Of a DNA stretch of 42,135 bases, positions 8,490 to 17,745 are shown in pieces. The stretch's first letter is position 1, and each line of letters starts with the position of its first letter. The notes beneath the pieces were generated by a model. That model worked only from the letters and a program-made list of their open reading frames with translations. It searched no databases and was not told the DNA's origin. The stretch is from IMG/VR virus record IMGVR_UViG_3300037010_001285, positions 1 to 42,135 of that record. One strand, 5' to 3'. The position numbers and the translations under genes are program-made. The stretch comes from a virus.

Positions 8490-11237
8490 TTACTTGACGA
8501 TGGCGGCGCCGGCCGTCACCGAGTCACCAGGGATGGACGACGGGATCAGGTTGCGGATGTCGGCGAACACCGGCCGGCCATCCCGGCCCTGCAGCGGCTT
8601 GCCGCCAGTCAAGATCAAGTAGCGGCCTTCGCCCACGTTGGAGTAGTGAAAAGCATCCGGAGCGTCCAAGGCGCCCCCCTTCAGCCCACTGCGGTCCAGC
8701 GCGGTGGACACGGCCAGAGGGAACGACTGGTGGAATGCCTTCTCCTCCATGCCCCAAGGCAGGAATAGCTGGTCCCCGCTGCTCACCCTGGCCACGCCCC
8801 CGGTTACCGCCTTGATGGCGTTGCGAACAGAGGAAGTGTCGATCCGTCGAGGATCGCTGCCTCGGTGGTAGATGTCAGCCGCCAGGTAATTCTTGACCGC
8901 CTGGTAGGTGTTGGCCGCCATTTCACTGCTACGCTGGGCGTCGGGACTGGAGAATGCCCCAGCGCCCACGGTATCCCAAAAAGCCGCGCGGAAGGTATTC
9001 TCGTCCAGCGCCATGGGCCGACCGGTGTGGCTCGGATCGTCGATGTCCTTGCCCTGGAGAATGTGCGCGCCCTCCAGGATGTATTGCCCCACCTTGTCCC
9101 CGTCCTGTGGGCCGGTGGCCGTCTGAACGCTACCCGGACGCATGGACGCGCCGGCGGCATAGGCCAGCATGGTGTTCTTGGGCGCGATCTGTGTCAGCGC
9201 GTCGTTGAACCATGCATCGTTGTTCTTGGTACCCACCCGCAGCGCCTTGATGTACCCCATCTGGTCCTGGGGATTCAGCCGGCTAACTAGCGTGCCAAGT
9301 TGGCCGGCTTCCTCGTTGGAGAGAAGGTGGGCGTCGGCCTGATAATCGGTCCGGCCCGCGTTGGCCACCGGAATCCGAGCTGAAATGGAGTCCTGGAAGC
9401 CCTGAACGCTGGAGAAGTCCACTGGCTTAGCGCCAGCCACCTGGTTTTCCACCGCCCACTGCGCGAAGTCCTTGTTCCGCATGACCTGCAGACGCTGGAA
9501 CGCTTCGACTGCCTGGCCGAACACCGGCTGCTTAGCGGAGAACTCAGCGCCACCCTGGGGTTCCAGAGACTTCAGCAACCCCGCTGCCTGGGCCGCCGGC
9601 ATTCGGGCCATTTGTCCGATGAACCCCCCAACCTGCTTTGTGTAGCTGAGCTGATCAAACTTCCGGCCCCCCAAGTCCGGCCCGAACAGCCGGACCAGGT
9701 TGTCCTTGCCGAAACGGGTGTCATCCTGACCCGGGTAGCCTTTCCCCGCCAGCACCGAGCCCTGGTAGTCCTTCAGCTCCCGCTCCATGGTGCCCCGCTC
9801 GGACGCCAGGGAGCCGCCGATTGCCGCCTCAGCCGACCGGACCGCGGCGACCTTCTCCTGCCAGGACAGCTTGCCCCAGCCAGAAATGGCCGGCGTGGCG
9901 CCGGCAATGTCCTGCTCCGTCAGCGCCTCCACCTGAGGGACTGGCGCCGGCGCGTCCTGGGCGGCCATGGCCGAAGTTGCGATTGGAACCTGGGACGGCT
10001 GCGCGCCCATCTTCGACATGACCGCCGGGACGTAGGCCCGGGTTTCCGCCGGCGCGAACTTCAGCCAGTCGTTCGGCGTTCCGGCGGCGGCCGCCTTCGC
10101 CATGATCTTGCGCAACCCGGTGGGACCCACATTGTAAGCAGCCACCGCCTTGGCGATGTCGCCGTCGAACTCCTTCAGATTGAAGTCGAACATGGCCCGA
10201 CCCAGGGTCGTGTTGTATGCCTTGTCCGTCTTGAATCGGTTCTCGTCCCAAGTCATGCCCGCAAGTTCGGCTGCATAGGGGCCGTATTTGGGCAGGATCT
10301 GTGCCGCGCCGGTGGCGCCACTGGCGGGGTTGGTGATGGGCGCCCCCGTCTTAGGGTCCATCTGCAGGCCCCGGGATTCATGGTCGATGATCAGGTTGAA
10401 TGCCTTGTCCGCGTCCGGCGCCGGCGGGCCGCCCGGGGTGGATGGCAGCGTTTGCACCGGCGGCGCGGCGGCCGGGGCCGCTTTACCATCTGGGCCACCG
10501 GGAACCGCGCCCCGGGTTGCGCCATTCAGCGTGGTCCGGCCGCCCTGGGCGTGCACAATAGCCAGAAACCCGGACGGATTCGTGGCCGATAGCACTCCCA
10601 CCTGGGTTACCGCCAGAGAATGTCCCATATTCTCGGTCCACTTTATCTTGGCGACGGGATCCACGGTCTGCAGACCGCCGATGCTATCCTGGCGGCTCTG
10701 TGTGATGCGATCGTAATTCTCGTTGCTGGGATCAGCGGCGATGGCGTCCTGATCTGACTTGATGCCATCGTTCACCATCTTCGCGGTGTATTCACCCGCG
10801 ACGCGGGACTGCTCGGCCATGGCCTGGTTGAGCAGGGCCCGGCTGTTCATCGCCATGTGGCTGGCCAGCACCTTCCGCGCCGAAGGCGATGGCGCCGCCT
10901 CCATCAGCTGCTGGGTTTGCGCGTCCACCTGCTCGGTAAAGTCCTGGGTGAGCCGGCCCGCCTTCTCAGTGAAGTCGGGGGAATTAGGATCCAGGGAATT
11001 CACCTGCTGGTCCAGCGTCTGCTTCAGCCCGGTGTAAGCCTTGGACGCAGCGTCGTAGGCCCAGATGCGACCTTGGTCCTGCTCCACCCGGAACATTTCC
11101 CCGGCTGCAGCGCTGACGCCCTGGGCCAAGTTCTGCTCAGCGCCCCCGAGCTGCGCGCCGAAGTCATTGGGGCTGGCCTGGGACCGAATGCCCCCCTGCG
11201 GCGCCGCATTGTCCTGAACGGTGGGGATCATTACCAT
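8490..11237 (-). CDS. Ejection protein with lytic transglycosylase (SLT) domain
   Basis: A 915-aa protein. An N-terminal helical region (about 25-225) and a Pro/Ala-rich linker (about 240-275) precede an SLT domain at about 276-400. The domain has IIDHESRG with probable catalytic Glu287, ASGATGAAQILP (305-316) and AVAAYNVGP (364-372), the three canonical SLT motifs. The remaining ~500 residues are helical and unrecognised. It should open murein locally during DNA injection, like T7 gp16 and other virion-associated transglycosylases, although in T7 the SLT domain is at the extreme N-terminus. ATG at 11237, with a second in-frame ATG two codons later. Confidence 0.85.
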   Translation of the reverse strand: MVMIPTVQDNAAPQGGIRSQASPNDFGAQLGGAEQNLAQGVSAAAGEMFRVEQDQGRIWAYDAASKAYTGLKQTLDQQVNSLDPNSPDFTEKAGRLTQDFTEQVDAQTQQLMEAAPSPSARKVLASHMAMNSRALLNQAMAEQSRVAGEYTAKMVNDGIKSDQDAIAADPSNENYDRITQSRQDSIGGLQTVDPVAKIKWTENMGHSLAVTQVGVLSATNPSGFLAIVHAQGGRTTLNGATRGAVPGGPDGKAAPAAAPPVQTLPSTPGGPPAPDADKAFNLIIDHESRGLQMDPKTGAPITNPASGATGAAQILPKYGPYAAELAGMTWDENRFKTDKAYNTTLGRAMFDFNLKEFDGDIAKAVAAYNVGPTGLRKIMAKAAAAGTPNDWLKFAPAETRAYVPAVMSKMGAQPSQVPIATSAMAAQDAPAPVPQVEALTEQDIAGATPAISGWGKLSWQEKVAAVRSAEAAIGGSLASERGTMERELKDYQGSVLAGKGYPGQDDTRFGKDNLVRLFGPDLGGRKFDQLSYTKQVGGFIGQMARMPAAQAAGLLKSLEPQGGAEFSAKQPVFGQAVEAFQRLQVMRNKDFAQWAVENQVAGAKPVDFSSVQGFQDSISARIPVANAGRTDYQADAHLLSNEEAGQLGTLVSRLNPQDQMGYIKALRVGTKNNDAWFNDALTQIAPKNTMLAYAAGASMRPGSVQTATGPQDGDKVGQYILEGAHILQGKDIDDPSHTGRPMALDENTFRAAFWDTVGAGAFSSPDAQRSSEMAANTYQAVKNYLAADIYHRGSDPRRIDTSSVRNAIKAVTGGVARVSSGDQLFLPWGMEEKAFHQSFPLAVSTALDRSGLKGGALDAPDAFHYSNVGEGRYLILTGGKPLQGRDGRPVFADIRNLIPSSIPGDSVTAGAAIVK

Positions 11238-11240
11238 GGG

Positions 11241-11720
11241 TCACCCAAGAGAAGGAATTGCACTGCCGCCGGAACCATAGCGGTAAGCCTGGGCCGCGGA
11301 GCCGGTCAAGGACCCCAGGGCACTGAGATAGCCGGCCGTGCTGGAGTAGCTGGCGTTGGATCGGTCCAGCGCGGCCTGGTTCTGATAGCCGAGCCCCTGC
11401 AGCGTGTAGTTGTATTTCGTGGTGAGATTGTTCAGCGTAGCCGTTCGGGCATTGTTCGACAGCACGTCGGCCGGGCTGCCCTCCGACATCTGGACTCCGG
11501 AAGCTCCGTAGCCGGCCACAGCCGCGCCCATCTGCTTCTCGGCCTGCCGGGTCTCCAGCTGGGACGCGGCTTCCCCCTGGGACGCAGAGATAGCCCGGTT
11601 CTGCTCAGCAACCTGGGCGTTGTAGTTCGATGCGTTGGCGCTGGCCTGAGCGGACTTTACCGACCCCGAGGCCGACATCAGGGCGGACACGCCCAGGAGG
11701 ATAAGAGGTGCGGCGGCCAT
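11241..11720 (-). CDS. T7 gp14-like internal virion protein
   Basis: A 159-aa protein (start chosen at the ATG at 11720, which forms TAATG with the upstream stop). It begins with a hydrophobic MAAAPLILLGVSALMSASGS and continues as an Ala/Ser/Gln/Asn-rich helix with repeated small-polar pattern (SAQASANASNYNAQVAEQN). This is the profile of gp14-type core proteins that insert in the outer membrane on ejection. Its place directly after the gp13/GNAT-like gene and before the large ejection proteins matches T7 gene order 13-14-15-16. Confidence 0.75.
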   Translation of the reverse strand: MAAAPLILLGVSALMSASGSVKSAQASANASNYNAQVAEQNRAISASQGEAASQLETRQAEKQMGAAVAGYGASGVQMSEGSPADVLSNNARTATLNNLTTKYNYTLQGLGYQNQAALDRSNASYSSTAGYLSALGSLTGSAAQAYRYGSGGSAIPSLG

Positions 11721-12142
11721 TATCGAACCCTCGCATAAAGGGCACTGTCCGTGCCATCCGGCAGGTAGGTGCGCATCCGCTCGGCCTCGCACTCAAAGCC
11801 AAGCATCCGCAGCCACCGGTGGCCCTGCTCGAAGCCACAGGGGGTATCCGCTTCCACCCGGCGCCAGGGGACCGAATCCAGGACCCGGCGCGCGGCCTTG
11901 TGGATGGCAACGAAGTGGGCCCCCGCGCGCTGATCGATCAGGGAGCAGGCCATGGCCCGCCCCGACCAAATTTCGGCCACCCAGCCCACCGCGATGGCCC
12001 GGCCATCCACCATGCCGGTGAAGGCGTAGGGGCCCTCGATGGCCTTGGCGTAGTCCGCCGAAATGAAAGGGGCGATGCCCTGCTGCGCTAGCTGGAGCTG
12101 CAGGTCCATAAGGTGCTCAGCCTTGAAGGGGACTACGTTCAT
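11720..12142 (-). CDS. T7 gp13-like / GNAT-fold virion assembly protein
   Basis: A 140-aa protein with GNAT-like features: a central beta region (FTGMVDGRAIAVGWVAEIW) and a C-terminal EQGHRWLRMLGFECEAERMR, the segment where GNAT proteins describe the GF(x)E turn. In podoviruses this fold is used by the gp13-type internal protein between tail nozzle and gp14. It overlaps the upstream nozzle gene by ATGA and the downstream gene by TAATG. Acetyltransferase activity is not implied; the canonical acetyl-CoA loop is not clear. Confidence 0.7.
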   Translation of the reverse strand: MNVVPFKAEHLMDLQLQLAQQGIAPFISADYAKAIEGPYAFTGMVDGRAIAVGWVAEIWSGRAMACSLIDQRAGAHFVAIHKAARRVLDSVPWRRVEADTPCGFEQGHRWLRMLGFECEAERMRTYLPDGTDSALYARVR

Positions 12143-14691
12143 CGCCCATCCTCCGTTTCGAGCTGGGCCACCAGCAGCGTGATGTTGCTGGGCAGCGGGT
12201 CGCTGGTGGAGAAGTAGACGGTGGCCGCGGTCTCCTGGGTGCCCTCATAGCTCCATCGCTTGTCCCCGCTGAACAAGCCCACCGGCTGGTTCATCAGGTC
12301 GGCGCTGGAACGGAACGCTTGGGAAACGACTTCCCCGTCCCCGAGGCTGGAGCCCATGTTCAGGCCGATGCTCTGGAAGAACCGGATGATGGTGCGGAAT
12401 ACCCGCTTCAGCTTGCCCTGGGCGGGGCCGTCCTGGCCGCCGGCTTCGATGCTGAGGGTTCGCGCCAAACTGGTGTAGGGCAGCCCAACCTGGACGGTCG
12501 TCGCCTGCCACTGCAGGGCCACGTCGCCATTGGAAGCCACCACCACCTCGGGGTGAACGGCGCCATCGGTTAGCACGCCCACAGTCTGGCCCGCCAGCCA
12601 GGGGATGTTGACGGTCGTCACCGGCGAGCCGAACGTTTGCCCGGCGCTGCAGTCCAGGAAATTGCAGCCGGCCAGGTCGTCCCCGTCTTCCCACAACTTC
12701 GAGGACACTTCGACCGAGCAGACGGTCTGCCCGTTGACGCTCCGCTGCACAACCGCCCACACCTCGTCGCGGGTGATGGTGGGATCCGGGATCGAGGCCA
12801 CGCTGATGATCTTGGGCGGAACGGTCTGCGCCAGGTCGGAGAACCCGCCCAAAATGTGCCTGTGCCAGCCGCAGATTTCCTGGTCCTTGTCATAGGTCAT
12901 GCCCGTCAGGTTGCCGTCCTGTCGAGCGATCCACACCACCTGCTGGGGCGCGAGCTGCAGCGCCATCTGCTTCAGCCCGCTCTTGGTCAGGTGCTCGGCT
13001 ATCAGCGAAATATCCAGCGCCTTGAAGGTTTGGACCATGAAGTCATAGGTCATCTCCCGTAACTTGCGTCCGGTCCGCTGAACGAACAGATTGGCCCGCC
13101 CCACCCGCAGCGGCGCTACAGCGGCGGAACCGTAATTTGAAAGCCGGAAAGCGTTCAAGTTAGTTGGGGTAATAGCCTGCTGGGTAGATGAGGGCGAAAT
13201 CACCCACTCGTCGCCCGCGGTGCCGATAATGAGTCCCCACTGATCCGAGGACAGCCAACTGATGGCATTCACCAGTCCCGAGTTGAGCGTGAGCCCCAGG
13301 GCGCTGCTGTCCACCACCGTACCATCCTGGTTGGTCGGCGCGAAATTCAGGTAATCACCCGTGTTGGAGCAGTCCACTCGGCTGGGGCTGTTGGCTGCTC
13401 CAGCAAAGCACAGCCGGTCCTGGTGGAAGGTGACACAAGACGGGTAGCCGTCGGTGGCGTTCCACAGGCCCAGGCGCCAGAAGGTGGTGCTCGATGCCAC
13501 CACTCCCGTCGGCGGCGACAGCGTCACCGTCGGCGCGCTGGTGTAGCCAGTGCCGGTGACGCTCATGGTGATGCTGCTAACCACTCCGTTGGTCAGCAGT
13601 GCGTAGGCGACAGCGCCGCTCCCACCGCCCCCGGAGAAGGTGACGGTGGGCGGTGTGACTCCGTACCCGGAGCCCCCGTTGACGATCGATACGGTAAAAA
13701 CGGACCCGCCGGAAATATTGGCCGTGGCAGTGGCCGTAACCGGGAGCTGGTTGTTGTACGTGGCCAGGATCCCCCACTGGACGTGAGTCGAATCCGTCAC
13801 CGCCAGGATGTTCCCCCATAGCCAGACGCCCCCGCACTTGATGCGGAGTTTCCGGCCCACGTCACTCGCCCGGAATCCGGCGTCTGAGTTAATTCCCGCC
13901 ACCGCGCTAGCCGTGACCGTGACCGTCCATCCGCCTACCAGGGGGGTGACGGTGGAAAATGACTCGGCGGAAATGGTGCCAGGCGAAGTGGAAAGCCGGT
14001 AGGTGCTCCCAATAGCACCCAAGGTCCCACTCAGCAGAGCGTCAATGGTGGTGCCTTCGACGACCCCGTTGGCCTTCACCTGATGCCCGACGGACATCGC
14101 GCCGGCGGTAGGCGCCACCGTTACGGTCATGACGTTGGTGGCGAAGCTGGCAGACCCGCCGGTCGCGGCGGTTTGACTTGGGGTAAGCGTGGTTGAGCTG
14201 GTGTTCACCGACAGATAGGGGCCATCCAGGAAGGAGCAGTCGGTCAGGTTCCAGGTCGTGGCCGCCGCGCGCTGGAGCTTCCGCGGGGGCTTGCTGGGGT
14301 GGGTAATAAACAGTGTATCCGCCGACTGGGTGAAGTTCAGCAGCCACACATCGGTGGCATTGTAAGTGGTGGCGATCTCATAGGCGACCCCGCCGCTCAG
14401 CAGCTGGCCGTCGTTGACGTAGACCCGGATGTAGCTGTCACCGAACTCCAGGATATATGCCTGGGTGATGCTGAACTGGAAAGCCTGCAGCCGGGGCGGA
14501 GCCGCACTGTTCTTGACCGGCGAGACATACCGGAAACCGGGCCGGCGGGTCAAGCCACCTTGCTGGGTCGGCAGGTAGTTCTGGCAGGTGCCGAGGCCGT
14601 TGCCGTACTTCCCGATGTCGAACCGGCCATAGGCCAGCGGACTCCATTCCCCGGAGTTGAAATTCGATTGGGTCCAGGTTGCGCGGCCCAC
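12139..14691 (-). CDS. Tail tubular protein B (T7 gp12-like nozzle)
   Basis: An 850-aa protein beginning WTQSNFNSGEWSPLAYGRFD and continuing LPTQQGGLTRRPGFRYV and FQFSITQAYILEFGD, which are signatures of the podovirus nozzle family. It has an insertion of Gly/Ser/Thr-rich beta sequence (about 160-400, with SVVNGGSGYG-like turns), probably extra surface domains. The nozzle closes the tail tube and carries fibres. It follows the gp11-like adaptor gene, as in T7. Confidence 0.88.
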   Translation of the reverse strand: MGRATWTQSNFNSGEWSPLAYGRFDIGKYGNGLGTCQNYLPTQQGGLTRRPGFRYVSPVKNSAAPPRLQAFQFSITQAYILEFGDSYIRVYVNDGQLLSGGVAYEIATTYNATDVWLLNFTQSADTLFITHPSKPPRKLQRAAATTWNLTDCSFLDGPYLSVNTSSTTLTPSQTAATGGSASFATNVMTVTVAPTAGAMSVGHQVKANGVVEGTTIDALLSGTLGAIGSTYRLSTSPGTISAESFSTVTPLVGGWTVTVTASAVAGINSDAGFRASDVGRKLRIKCGGVWLWGNILAVTDSTHVQWGILATYNNQLPVTATATANISGGSVFTVSIVNGGSGYGVTPPTVTFSGGGGSGAVAYALLTNGVVSSITMSVTGTGYTSAPTVTLSPPTGVVASSTTFWRLGLWNATDGYPSCVTFHQDRLCFAGAANSPSRVDCSNTGDYLNFAPTNQDGTVVDSSALGLTLNSGLVNAISWLSSDQWGLIIGTAGDEWVISPSSTQQAITPTNLNAFRLSNYGSAAVAPLRVGRANLFVQRTGRKLREMTYDFMVQTFKALDISLIAEHLTKSGLKQMALQLAPQQVVWIARQDGNLTGMTYDKDQEICGWHRHILGGFSDLAQTVPPKIISVASIPDPTITRDEVWAVVQRSVNGQTVCSVEVSSKLWEDGDDLAGCNFLDCSAGQTFGSPVTTVNIPWLAGQTVGVLTDGAVHPEVVVASNGDVALQWQATTVQVGLPYTSLARTLSIEAGGQDGPAQGKLKRVFRTIIRFFQSIGLNMGSSLGDGEVVSQAFRSSADLMNQPVGLFSGDKRWSYEGTQETAATVYFSTSDPLPSNITLLVAQLETEDGR

Positions 14692-14692
14692 C

Positions 14693-15256
14693 TCAATACC
14701 TCACCAGCCACAGGTCGTCATCCGGGGCGTCCTCGGCCATCTGCTCGAAGGCATTCACCCGCGCGGCTTCCTGCACAGTCTGGTCATATTCCCTGGAAAG
14801 AACCTGCTTCTTGCTGGTGGAGTTGGTGATCGCTTCGCACAGGTCGATGGCCATGCTGATGCTGACCAGGTCGTAGAACGTAGGATCCCACTGGGTCACG
14901 TCGGTGACGTCTGAGACATACCGCAAATTCAGAACCGAGCTTGTGGATGACAGAATCTTGCGCCCCTCCACCACCCAATCCAAATTCGAATCGTTCGGCA
15001 GTAGAACCCGGATGCAATCGATGGGGAGCGAAAACTGGTAGGTGACGCCGAAGGCGGGGGCGTCGGTATCCGGGGCGAGAACCGAACGCTTGACGGAGAA
15101 GTTCCACTGATGCTTGCGCAGCTCAGACCTCCGGTTGCTGTCGTAAGCGATGGCGCACTGCCGGGCTTCCCGGGTATTGTCGGTGATGGCGTTGATGGAG
15201 GCCGCCCCCAGACGCTGGAGGCAGGAGTTGCAACAATCCGTTTGAGACTGGGCCAT
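14693..15256 (-). CDS. Tail tubular protein A (T7 gp11-like adaptor)
   Basis: A 187-aa protein with the family pattern CCNSCLQRLGAASINAITD near the N-terminus, REARQCAIAYDSNRRSELRKHQWNF (name its core as RSELRKHQWNF, about 42-52), a central beta region and a C-terminal helix. It bridges portal and nozzle. It starts one base after the stop of the repeat protein gene (TGAAATG) and lies directly before the nozzle gene. Confidence 0.85.
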   Translation of the reverse strand: MAQSQTDCCNSCLQRLGAASINAITDNTREARQCAIAYDSNRRSELRKHQWNFSVKRSVLAPDTDAPAFGVTYQFSLPIDCIRVLLPNDSNLDWVVEGRKILSSTSSVLNLRYVSDVTDVTQWDPTFYDLVSISMAIDLCEAITNSTSKKQVLSREYDQTVQEAARVNAFEQMAEDAPDDDLWLVRY

Positions 15257-15257
15257 T

Positions 15258-16538
15258 TCAACTCCTCAGCAGTAGCGTGCCCATGTTGCACATCATGCCC
15301 ACCGTTGTGATATTAGCATCAACCGGGCTGCCCCCGTCGGTCCAAAGCAGGACGATGTCGGAGCCTTCGGTGAACACCAGAACGGAACCGACAGCAACCA
15401 CCACGGTCCCAGCCACAATGTCGGAGCCTTCGGTGAACGCCAGAATGGCACCGGCAGCAACCACCACGGTCCCAGCCACAATGTCGGCGCCCTCAGTGAA
15501 GGCAAGGGCGCTGCCCGCCGGCGCGGTCGCGGCCAGGGCCAGAACATCGGCGCCCTCGGTGAAGGCCAAGACGACACCTGCCGGCGCAGTCGCGGCCAGG
15601 GCCAGAACATCGGCGCCCTCAGAAAACACCAAGTTGGAGCCCCGGGCAGCCAAAGGCGACACAGTGACCTGCAGGCTGAACGCATCCAGACCCTCAGTGA
15701 ACACCAGGACATTTCCCGCCGGCGCGGTCGCGGCCAGGGCCAGGACGTCGGCGCCCTCGGTGAGCGCCAGCGTCGTGTTGAGCGCTACCGAGGCGGCCAG
15801 GGCCAGGACGTCGGCGCCCTCGGTGAAGGCTAGCGCAGCATTCAGACCGACTGCCGCAGCCAATGATGGGACGTCAGGCGCCTCAGTGAAAGCCAGAGTG
15901 GCATTCGACGTTGTGGCCGCTGGCTTAAATGCAGCTGTAACAATGGTTTCGGTAGTGCTAGTGGACCCAGTTGTCCCGTTCGATCCGTAAGCCCCAGCCG
16001 CACCCGCAACCAGGTCCATACTGGCAGCGTATTGGCTGGTGTAGTTGCTATTTCGGATAGTGAATCCGGAAGTGCTGGTAATCGTCCCCCCGGAATCATG
16101 GTTATTCCAGAAGGAAAAAAGGTAATCCCCACCCTGGGTAGTAGTGATCGACGGACCAGTATGGGAGGTTACCCGGGTTGATTCCGACACCCCTCCAGCA
16201 ACGTCCAGCACACTCGCCAGGGTAGCCAAACACCCCGTCGCAACATGCACATACGTAGCCGGACTGTTGCTGGTACTGTCGGTAACGGTAATCGTCAGGG
16301 TGGCGTTGGATTTCGCAACCGCATAGTAGATGTATCCAGACCACGCTGCGTTATTGCTTGAATCGACGTAGGTTGCCCTGTTATAAGTATTTCCGTCAGA
16401 ATCGGCAACGGTTATCCCGGTATTTACAGCGGCTACAGACCCGTACCCAACGACGATTAAGTCGCCCACCGATACTGCTACCGACGAAACAACCTTACTC
16501 GTATTCGATGAGTAAGAATTCTTATAAGCGGCGGCCAT
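15258..16538 (-). CDS. Virion-associated protein with nine ~21-residue tandem repeats
   Basis: A 426-aa protein. Residues 1-205 form a Ser/Thr/Gly-rich beta domain with the look of an Ig/lectin-type sandwich (GDLIVVGYGSVAAVNTGITV). Residues about 210-405 are nine repeats of about 21 aa centred on FTEGADVLALAATAPAG. Such FTEG/ADxLxA repeats are met in phage and prophage decoration or tail proteins, but I cannot assign a function. It lies between the head genes and the tail adaptor. The first part has unusually AT-rich codons (16000-16500) compared with the repeats and the neighbours, suggesting a chimeric origin. Confidence 0.75.
   Translation of the reverse strand: MAAAYKNSYSSNTSKVVSSVAVSVGDLIVVGYGSVAAVNTGITVADSDGNTYNRATYVDSSNNAAWSGYIYYAVAKSNATLTITVTDSTSNSPATYVHVATGCLATLASVLDVAGGVSESTRVTSHTGPSITTTQGGDYLFSFWNNHDSGGTITSTSGFTIRNSNYTSQYAASMDLVAGAAGAYGSNGTTGSTSTTETIVTAAFKPAATTSNATLAFTEAPDVPSLAAAVGLNAALAFTEGADVLALAASVALNTTLALTEGADVLALAATAPAGNVLVFTEGLDAFSLQVTVSPLAARGSNLVFSEGADVLALAATAPAGVVLAFTEGADVLALAATAPAGSALAFTEGADIVAGTVVVAAGAILAFTEGSDIVAGTVVVAVGSVLVFTEGSDIVLLWTDGGSPVDANITTVGMMCNMGTLLLRS
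15324..15911. repeat. Coding tandem repeats (nine ~63-bp units)
   Basis: The minus-strand protein carries nine copies of an FTEG(A/S)D-centred unit of about 21 residues. At DNA level some are almost identical, for example the stretches around 15356-15420 and 15419-15483 and the pair around 15520-15610, so they are recent duplications. Two units diverge (FTEAPDVPSL at the start and FTEGLDAFSLQV in the middle). Confidence 0.85.
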
Positions 16539-16547
16539 CAGGCCACC

Positions 16548-16925
16548 CTACGCGTGGGTGATCGTGCTGGTGGCGTTGAAGTTGACGGTCTGGCTCACGG
16601 CGATGCTGGCGTTGTCGATGATGACGTTGGTCCCGCTGGTGCCAACGGTCAGACCGTCGATCCAGACGGTTCCGGCCGAGTCGCACAGGGTAGCGGCTGC
16701 CGCGGTGCCGGCGCCGGTCGCGGTCGCGCTCTTGGGCAGGCCCGCGAAGGTGAGCACGCCGCCGCTGACGGTGGCGCTTGGCTTGGCCAGCGTGATGGAC
16801 GCCAGGAGGGTGCTCATGCCGGACGTGCCGATCTTCAAGATGGCGTTGCCGGACTGGGCGTCCAGCCGGGTGATGATCGCCGTCATCCGGTCAGCCTTGA
16901 GGGTGCTGTTGTAGGTTATGGCCAT
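16548..16925 (-). CDS. Conserved phage head-region protein
   Basis: A 125-aa beta-rich protein starting MAITYNSTLKADRMTAII and ending VSQTVNFNATSTITHA. It belongs to a widespread phage family with the pattern ILKIGTSGMSTLLASITL and LTVGTSGTNVIID, usually found next to capsid and tail genes. The function is not established; a decoration or minor structural role is likely from context. It has a C-terminal Thr/Ser-rich strand typical of the family. Confidence 0.7.
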   Translation of the reverse strand: MAITYNSTLKADRMTAIITRLDAQSGNAILKIGTSGMSTLLASITLAKPSATVSGGVLTFAGLPKSATATGAGTAAAATLCDSAGTVWIDGLTVGTSGTNVIIDNASIAVSQTVNFNATSTITHA

Positions 16926-17423
16926 CTAGCCCTCCACCGCGGCGCGAACCGCGTTGAGTTTGGCGACGGCCGCTTCCTTGGCCTGGGTGGCAGCGTCCTG
17001 GTCCGCCTGGATCGCGGCCTGAGCCTGCTGCAGCTGCGCTTCGGCAACCTCCAGGGCCCGGGTCCGGTCCGCGGCCTGGGTTTCGAACTCGGCGGTGCGG
17101 GAGGCCAGGTTGACGTAGGCCGCCTGCAGGTTCGACTCGGACTCGGCCAGGGTCTGCGCCTTGGCCTCGGTGGCCGTGCGCGTCTCCTCAAAGGCAGCCT
17201 CCCGGGCAGCCAGGTCGGCCTCCCGGGTGGCCAGGGACTCGGCCTGCGTATTCGCCTGCGCTGTGGCTTCCGCCGCGGCCTGCTCGGTGGCGATGTTCGC
17301 CGCCACTGCGGCCTGCAGATCGGAGATCAGCTGACTGACCAGATCGATGTTCCGAACGAACGCGATCAAGTCCACCAGCTGGTTGATGACGGCAGGCGGG
17401 GGCGCGATTACGGCTGGCAGCAT
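16926..17423 (-). CDS. Coiled-coil structural protein
   Basis: A 165-aa protein with a short apolar N-terminus (MLPAVIAPPPAVINQLVDLIA) followed from about residue 40 to 160 by a continuous Ala/Glu/Gln-rich heptad-like coiled coil. It has no Cys and no enzymatic motif. It ends one base before the start of the 125-aa protein. A long single coil in the head module suggests a head fibre, spacer or length-determining role; this is inference. Confidence 0.65.
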   Translation of the reverse strand: MLPAVIAPPPAVINQLVDLIAFVRNIDLVSQLISDLQAAVAANIATEQAAAEATAQANTQAESLATREADLAAREAAFEETRTATEAKAQTLAESESNLQAAYVNLASRTAEFETQAADRTRALEVAEAQLQQAQAAIQADQDAATQAKEAAVAKLNAVRAAVEG

Positions 17424-17433
17424 GACCCGCCTC

Positions 17434-17742
17434 CTAAGTGTTCTGGATCACGGCCACCTTGTAGGAGGCGCCGATGGGAACGGAGAAATACTCGGCGGTG
17501 TTGGCCGCCATGCGCATATTGACCGCCGTCGCTGTCGGATTGGTCCCGAACTCGATGCTGCAGACGGCGTCGGTGCTGACCCGCACGAACTTGGTCAGCG
17601 CGTTGAAGGCGCTGGACTGGACAGAGCTGGCGCCAATGGCCACGGTCTGCTCGGCCGCCGGCGGCTGGTCAGCGACGACCATCTTCCAGCCCCTGGCGTC
17701 CTGGCCTTGGGATGCGAATTCGGTGATGTATAGGACCGCCAT
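17434..17742 (-). CDS. Small beta-rich head-region protein
   Basis: A 102-aa protein (MAVLYITEFASQGQDARGWKM...YKVAVIQNT) with alternating hydrophobic strands and no recognised motif. Phages of this type often have such a ~100-aa protein beside the decoration genes, and its FASQGQDARG N-terminus is a pattern I associate with phage structural proteins. It starts 3 bp after the stop of the 64-aa gene. Role unknown. Confidence 0.6.
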   Translation of the reverse strand: MAVLYITEFASQGQDARGWKMVVADQPPAAEQTVAIGASSVQSSAFNALTKFVRVSTDAVCSIEFGTNPTATAVNMRMAANTAEYFSVPIGASYKVAVIQNT

Positions 17743-17745
17743 GGC

